The notes under the pieces were generated by a model. That model was not told where the DNA came from, made no database searches, and saw only the letters and a program-made list of their open reading frames with translations. Made by a program: the position numbers and the translations under genes. This document shows, one piece after another, positions 60,278 to 64,000 of a stretch of 64,000 nt of DNA (position 1 is its first letter; each line of letters opens with the position of its first letter). Source of the DNA: Coriobacteriaceae bacterium (GTDB taxonomy: Bacteria > Actinomycetota > Coriobacteriia > Coriobacteriales > Coriobacteriaceae); the NCBI GenBank assembly GCA_902835305.1, contig CADFMD010000008.1, positions 1-64,000 on the forward strand, given 5' to 3'.

Positions 60278-60981
60278 TGAAGCACGTGCTCCGCGTGATC
60301 AACGTGTTAGCGACCGTGGTGATCCTCGTCGCCTTTGTGGTGCTGCTGCGCACGGTGTTCACGCCCGCCGGCGAGATCCCCACCATCATGGGCTACGGCT
60401 TTATGCGTACGCTGACCGGCTCGATGGAGCCGGCGATTCCCGTGCACTCGTTTATCGTCGTCGATACCGACAACAGCCAGGCCTACCAGGTGGGCGATAT
60501 CATCACCTTCCATTCGTCCGATGACGTGCTGGAGGGTTCGCTCAACACGCACCGCATCGTATCCGTGGAGGCCGCGTCCGACGGCTCGCCGGTCTACCAC
60601 ACCAAGGGTGACGCCAATCCGGTCGAGGACGCCGCACCCGTGCCCGCCGCCGACGTGGTGGGCCGCGTGGTCTTTGTCTCGGCAGGCCTGGGCGTTGTGG
60701 TGTCGCTGCTCACCAATCCGCTGCTGTTCTTTCCGTTTATCGTGGTGCCGCTGATCGTGCTGCTGGTGCTCGAAATTCGCCATATGGTCAAGACCACGCA
60801 AGAGGTGGCGCGCGCTGAAGACGAGGCTGCCTTGCGCGCGGCCGTGGAGCAGATTCGCGAAAAGCGCCGCCGCGAGCAGGAGAGCCAGGACGGCGCCAAG
60901 GAGCAGGTCGACGGTGAGGATGCCCAGGGAAGCGCGGAGGCCGACCCCGGCGCCCCAGACGATTCCAACCGCTCGGCATAG
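60277..60981 (+). CDS. signal peptidase I, SipW/ER type, copy 2
   Basis: A 234-residue membrane peptidase of the Ser/His type: Ser49 in LTGSMEPAIP and His92 in NTHRIVSVE, then HTKGDANPVED. Membrane segments lie near residues 8-28 and 130-158, followed by a charged tail (about 165-230) of Arg/Glu/Ala that may be helical. The start is the ATG at 60277, overlapping the stop of the previous gene by 1 nt; a GTG one codon earlier is possible. Having two SipW-like enzymes in one locus suggests either different substrates or processing at two steps. Confidence 0.87.
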   Translation: MKHVLRVINVLATVVILVAFVVLLRTVFTPAGEIPTIMGYGFMRTLTGSMEPAIPVHSFIVVDTDNSQAYQVGDIITFHSSDDVLEGSLNTHRIVSVEAASDGSPVYHTKGDANPVEDAAPVPAADVVGRVVFVSAGLGVVVSLLTNPLLFFPFIVVPLIVLLVLEIRHMVKTTQEVARAEDEAALRAAVEQIREKRRREQESQDGAKEQVDGEDAQGSAEADPGAPDDSNRSA

Positions 60982-61106
60982 CTCTTCGGTGCCTTTCGTC
61001 CCTGCAATTTGGATGCTCGTAGATGTTCCGAATCGCCCGCATTTCCGTATCAATATTCGTGCTACAGTTTGAGCGCTTTGTTGCCAATTGATTTCTGGGG
61101 AGTGGA

Positions 61107-62129
61107 ATGGAACAGGAGCGCACAGCGCAGCGTGCACGTAAAAAGGCTTCGGTGCCGATGACGGCGGCGGCCGATTTTGTCGTGCCCGAGGGAACTGACG
61201 AGCTGAGCCGCAGCACCCGCCGCGCATGGCGCGACCGCCTCAACGATGCCCAGACGCGCAAGATGGCCCTGGGCACGCTCGCCGCGTTTGCCGGCGGTAC
61301 GTTTTGGGGTTTTTCTGGCACCAGTGCCAGCTACCTCTTTGACGTGTGCCATATCGAGACATTTTGGCTGATGAGCGTGCGCCAAGTTATCGCTGGCCTG
61401 CTCTTTATGTTCGTCGTGCTCAGAAAAGATCGCGACCGCCTGGTCAGGCTGTGGACCACCCCTGCCGATCGCAAGCAGCTCATCCTATTTACGATCTTTG
61501 GCCTGCTGTTCAACCAGCTTTGCTATCTGTCAGCCGTGCGCCTGACCAACGCGGGCACCGCGACCGTCTTCCAGTGCCTGCAGCTGGTGGTCGTCATGGG
61601 GTATGCCTGCGTCACCGCGCATCGACTGCCGCGCACGCGCGAGGCTCTTGGCATTTTGCTCGCATTGGGCGGAACGTTTTTGATCGCCACGGGCGGCGAC
61701 CCCAGTACGCTCAGCATCTCGCCGATGGGCCTGCTCGCGGGCCTTTTGTGCGCAGTGGGCGGTGCCTGCATAGCAATCATCCCTGCCGGAATCCTCAACA
61801 AATACGGTAGCCCGGTCGTCACGGGCTCGGCCATGCTTTCGGCGGGAATCGTGATGAGTATCTTTACCCAGCCGTGGGCGCATATGCCGGCGCTCGGCCC
61901 CTCGGGTGTCGGCGCGCTCGCGATATTTATTGTGGTGGGGTCGTTCTTCGCCTATATGTTCTACATGCAGGGCGTTAAGGAGATTGGCTCGGTGCGCGCG
62001 AGCCTCCTTGGAACCATGGAGCCGGTTTCGGCCACCATCACCAGCGCCCTTATGCTGGGAACGGTGTTTTTGCCCACCGACCTGGCGGGCTTTGCCATGA
62101 TTATCGCGATGGTGTTTTTGACGGTGTAG
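61107..62129 (+). CDS. EamA/DMT family transporter 2
   Basis: A 340-residue transporter with about ten hydrophobic segments and two EamA repeats, after a hydrophilic N terminus of about 55 residues (basic, QRARKKAS). Recognisable pieces are GTFWGFSGTSASYLFD, VRLTNAGTATVFQCLQLV and the second repeat end FFAYMFYMQGVKEIGSVRASLL split as FFAYMFYMQG and IGSVRASLLGTMEP. It is related to the protein at 16366 in fold. The substrate is unknown. GGGGAG precedes the ATG. It seems unrelated to the surface-protein cluster. Confidence 0.88.
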   Translation: MEQERTAQRARKKASVPMTAAADFVVPEGTDELSRSTRRAWRDRLNDAQTRKMALGTLAAFAGGTFWGFSGTSASYLFDVCHIETFWLMSVRQVIAGLLFMFVVLRKDRDRLVRLWTTPADRKQLILFTIFGLLFNQLCYLSAVRLTNAGTATVFQCLQLVVVMGYACVTAHRLPRTREALGILLALGGTFLIATGGDPSTLSISPMGLLAGLLCAVGGACIAIIPAGILNKYGSPVVTGSAMLSAGIVMSIFTQPWAHMPALGPSGVGALAIFIVVGSFFAYMFYMQGVKEIGSVRASLLGTMEPVSATITSALMLGTVFLPTDLAGFAMIIAMVFLTV

Positions 62130-62278
62130 CTGGCGCCGCCGCCAGGACGGAAAAGGTGTTGTGCCGCATTTTCGCCAATTGATGTCCGTGTCTGGAGTTT
62201 AGCTGTCGATGCTCAAAATGCCATAAACTAGTAACGTTATGGACTTTTTCATTGCGACTCAATTGCGAGGATTTCTTT

Positions 62279-64000
62279 ATGGCTGGTAATCACTTTAAGG
62301 GCAGCGATAGCGGCCGTCCTGCAGTTCCGCCGCGTCCGAACGGGGCTGGTAAGGCCGGCACGCCGGGCGGCGCTGGACAGGGCGGTTCCGGTAAGCGCGT
62401 GTCCCCGGGCGAGACGGCGATGTTTACCGCTCTGTACGAGCAGTCTCAAAAGGCAAAAAAGACCGGCCGTGCAAGAGGGAATGTCTTTGCGGGCGGTGCA
62501 ACCTCCGCGTCGCAGCCGAGCGGGGCTCCTTCGGTACCTGCGAACAACGCAGGTGCTGCCAACGCCGCAAATGCCGCCGGCAACGTTAATGCCGGCAAGG
62601 CCGCCAACAATACTCCCTCTGCCGGTGGCGCGGGGCTTACGGGTAACCTTGGTACGATTTACACCGGTGCCTCCGAGACTGGCACGTTCGCCCGCCTGGA
62701 TGATAGCGGTGCCGAGTTTGCGGGCTCGGGTTCCAAGGAAGATTATTACGATTTTGGCTTGAACTACGGTAGCGACGCTTCGTCGAGTTCGACCTCTGAC
62801 GGTCTGGTCCGTCATCGCCATCGCAAGGGCGAGCGCAAAAAGCGTCACACCGGCGCCATTGTTGCCGCTGTGGTCGCGGTGCTTCTCGTTGCGCTTGGCG
62901 CAAGCGGCTTTATGCTGCTTAACTCGGCAAAGACCGTAAAGAGCGAAGCGAAGGAGGCTGTCGAGATCGTCGGTGGCCTTAAGGACAAGGTCACGTCGGG
63001 CGATTTTTCGACGCTGCCTGACGACGCGAAGAAGATCGATGAGCTCTGCGACAGCATGAAGGCGGAGACCTCGAGCCCGCTGTGGACGGCGGCTTCGTTT
63101 ATTCCGGTGTATGGCGGCGACATCAATGCGGCCCGCACCATGATCGACGCCCTGTCCGATGTCTCGAGCAACGCGCTGGTTCCCATGGCCGACAACCTTT
63201 CGCAGGCCACGCCCGGCAAGTTGTTTCAGGACGGCATGATTAACGTGTCCGCGCTGCAGGCCGTTGCCGATTCGCTTTCCGATAGCTCAAAGGTGTTCAA
63301 GAGCGCCAACGAGAAGGTCCAGGGCATTGGCGATACTCATATTTCCCAGGTGACCGAGCTGGTCGATAAGGCCAAGGACGGCTTTGCCACCCTCAACGGC
63401 GCGGTTGACGCGGCGGAGAAGGTCGCCCCCGTCCTTCCCCAGATGCTCGGCGCCAACGGCCAGACGCGCAACTACCTTGTGTACGCCATGAACAACGTCG
63501 AGATTCGTGCCTGCGGCGGCTTTGGCGGTTCGCAGGGCCTGATTTCGGTCACCGACGGCCAGATGTCGATTGGCGAGTTTGTTCCCCGCATTGGACTCAG
63601 CGAGGATGAGGCAGTCGAGAGCGTCGACGAAGAGGATGAGGCGCTGTTCGGCAACCACAGTAACCTGTACAACTCGGGCAATACCTATTCGCCTGATTGG
63701 CCCCGCAACTCGCAGCGTGTCGCAGCCCTGTGGAAATCTCAATATGGCCAGGACGTTGACGGCGTCGTGGGTATCGACCCGGTGTTCCTGCAGTATCTGC
63801 TGGGCCTGGTCGGTAACGTGTCGCTGCCCGACGGAACGGTTGTCGACGGCACCAACGCCGCAAAGGTCCTCATGCACGATGTGTACTGGAACTATCCGGT
63901 CGAGGAGTCGGACGGTATCTTTGCGGCTGTTGCCAGCGCCGCCTTCGACAAGATCCTTGGCGGTGTCGGCGATGTCGATGTTACGAAGCTTGTCAGCGCC
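62279..64000 (+). CDS. DUF4012-like membrane protein, 5' part
   Basis: The first 574 residues; the gene runs off the window. A low-complexity N terminus rich in Gly, Ala, Asn and Ser (about 1-180) precedes a basic stretch (RHRHRKGERKKRH) and one membrane segment near 197-220. The extracytoplasmic part matches DUF4012: helical bundle (KSEAKEAVEIVGGLKDK), then RNYLVYAMNNVEIRACGGFGG near 400 and NYPVEESDGIF. DUF4012 proteins are common in actinobacteria and often found near exopolysaccharide or cell-wall genes. The ATG at 62279 has GCGAGG 8 nt upstream. Confidence 0.8.
   Translation, partial: MAGNHFKGSDSGRPAVPPRPNGAGKAGTPGGAGQGGSGKRVSPGETAMFTALYEQSQKAKKTGRARGNVFAGGATSASQPSGAPSVPANNAGAANAANAAGNVNAGKAANNTPSAGGAGLTGNLGTIYTGASETGTFARLDDSGAEFAGSGSKEDYYDFGLNYGSDASSSSTSDGLVRHRHRKGERKKRHTGAIVAAVVAVLLVALGASGFMLLNSAKTVKSEAKEAVEIVGGLKDKVTSGDFSTLPDDAKKIDELCDSMKAETSSPLWTAASFIPVYGGDINAARTMIDALSDVSSNALVPMADNLSQATPGKLFQDGMINVSALQAVADSLSDSSKVFKSANEKVQGIGDTHISQVTELVDKAKDGFATLNGAVDAAEKVAPVLPQMLGANGQTRNYLVYAMNNVEIRACGGFGGSQGLISVTDGQMSIGEFVPRIGLSEDEAVESVDEEDEALFGNHSNLYNSGNTYSPDWPRNSQRVAALWKSQYGQDVDGVVGIDPVFLQYLLGLVGNVSLPDGTVVDGTNAAKVLMHDVYWNYPVEESDGIFAAVASAAFDKILGGVGDVDVTKLVSA

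Overview
The window looks like chromosomal DNA of a high-GC gut anaerobe of the Coriobacteriia, most probably Collinsella. This is inferred from the codon use, the rubrerythrin/Rrf2 anaerobe signature, the mannose-family PTS loci with Amadori-type deglycases, and the many short dispersed palindromes. There are two tRNA genes, no rRNA, no CRISPR array and no recognisable transposase. Genes are mostly on the + strand. Minus-strand genes are a GntR regulator, an LDH-like gene, fthC, hicBA, an M16 peptidase, two small hypotheticals and tRNA-Val.

Layout. 1-14150 is housekeeping: tRNA-Asp, an Rrf2 regulator with a MutY-like glycosylase, rubrerythrin, rmuC, an ABC exporter, nth, mfd, a PAP2 phosphatase, threonine aldolase and a GNAT acetyltransferase. 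14185-28633 is rich in sugar-amine catabolism: a GntR regulator divergent from a SIS deglycase, an EamA transporter, a complete mannose-family PTS (IIAB, IIC, IID), a second SIS deglycase and a HAD phosphatase. YitT, another GntR, RecQ, a third GntR and a third SIS deglycase follow. 28766-37004 holds an LDH-like dehydrogenase, metA, an AbiEi/DUF559-like gene, fthC, hicAB and an M16C peptidase. 37477-42223 is a second PTS/deglycase locus (GntR, IIA, IIB, SIS, IIC, IID). Taken together, there are four SIS deglycases, two complete mannose-family enzymes II and four GntR/UTRA regulators. These are best explained as salvage of phosphorylated glycated amines (fructoselysine/glucoselysine-like Amadori products), each locus with its own operators.

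42774-60981 is the most unusual part. A PilZ (c-di-GMP) protein and a membrane-anchored protein are followed by six proteins with SipW-type signal segments (hydrophobic stretch ending in A-T-[YF]-A-W-[FY]). Two type I signal peptidases of the Ser/His (SipW/ER) type flank a membrane-anchored McrB-like AAA+ ATPase and a DUF2357-like protein with a very long alanine-rich coiled coil. At least six of the seven surface proteins carry a C-terminal motif of the form [WY]-[LMI]-[ED]-G-x-D. I propose a dedicated surface-fibre or matrix secretion system in which an McrBC-derived ATPase pair has been repurposed. The two halves are separated by an HNH/SRA-like restriction gene, small hypotheticals, a DUF559-like gene, a large hairpin element and tRNA-Val. 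The window ends with an EamA transporter and the 5' part of a DUF4012 membrane protein.

Dispersed repeats are abundant: five copies of a GAGCGTGGA hairpin element, three copies each of two other short palindromes, GAGAGAT-type inverted repeats, and two long hairpins (22300-22419 and 51284-51460). All functional calls rest on reading motifs by eye; no database search was run.
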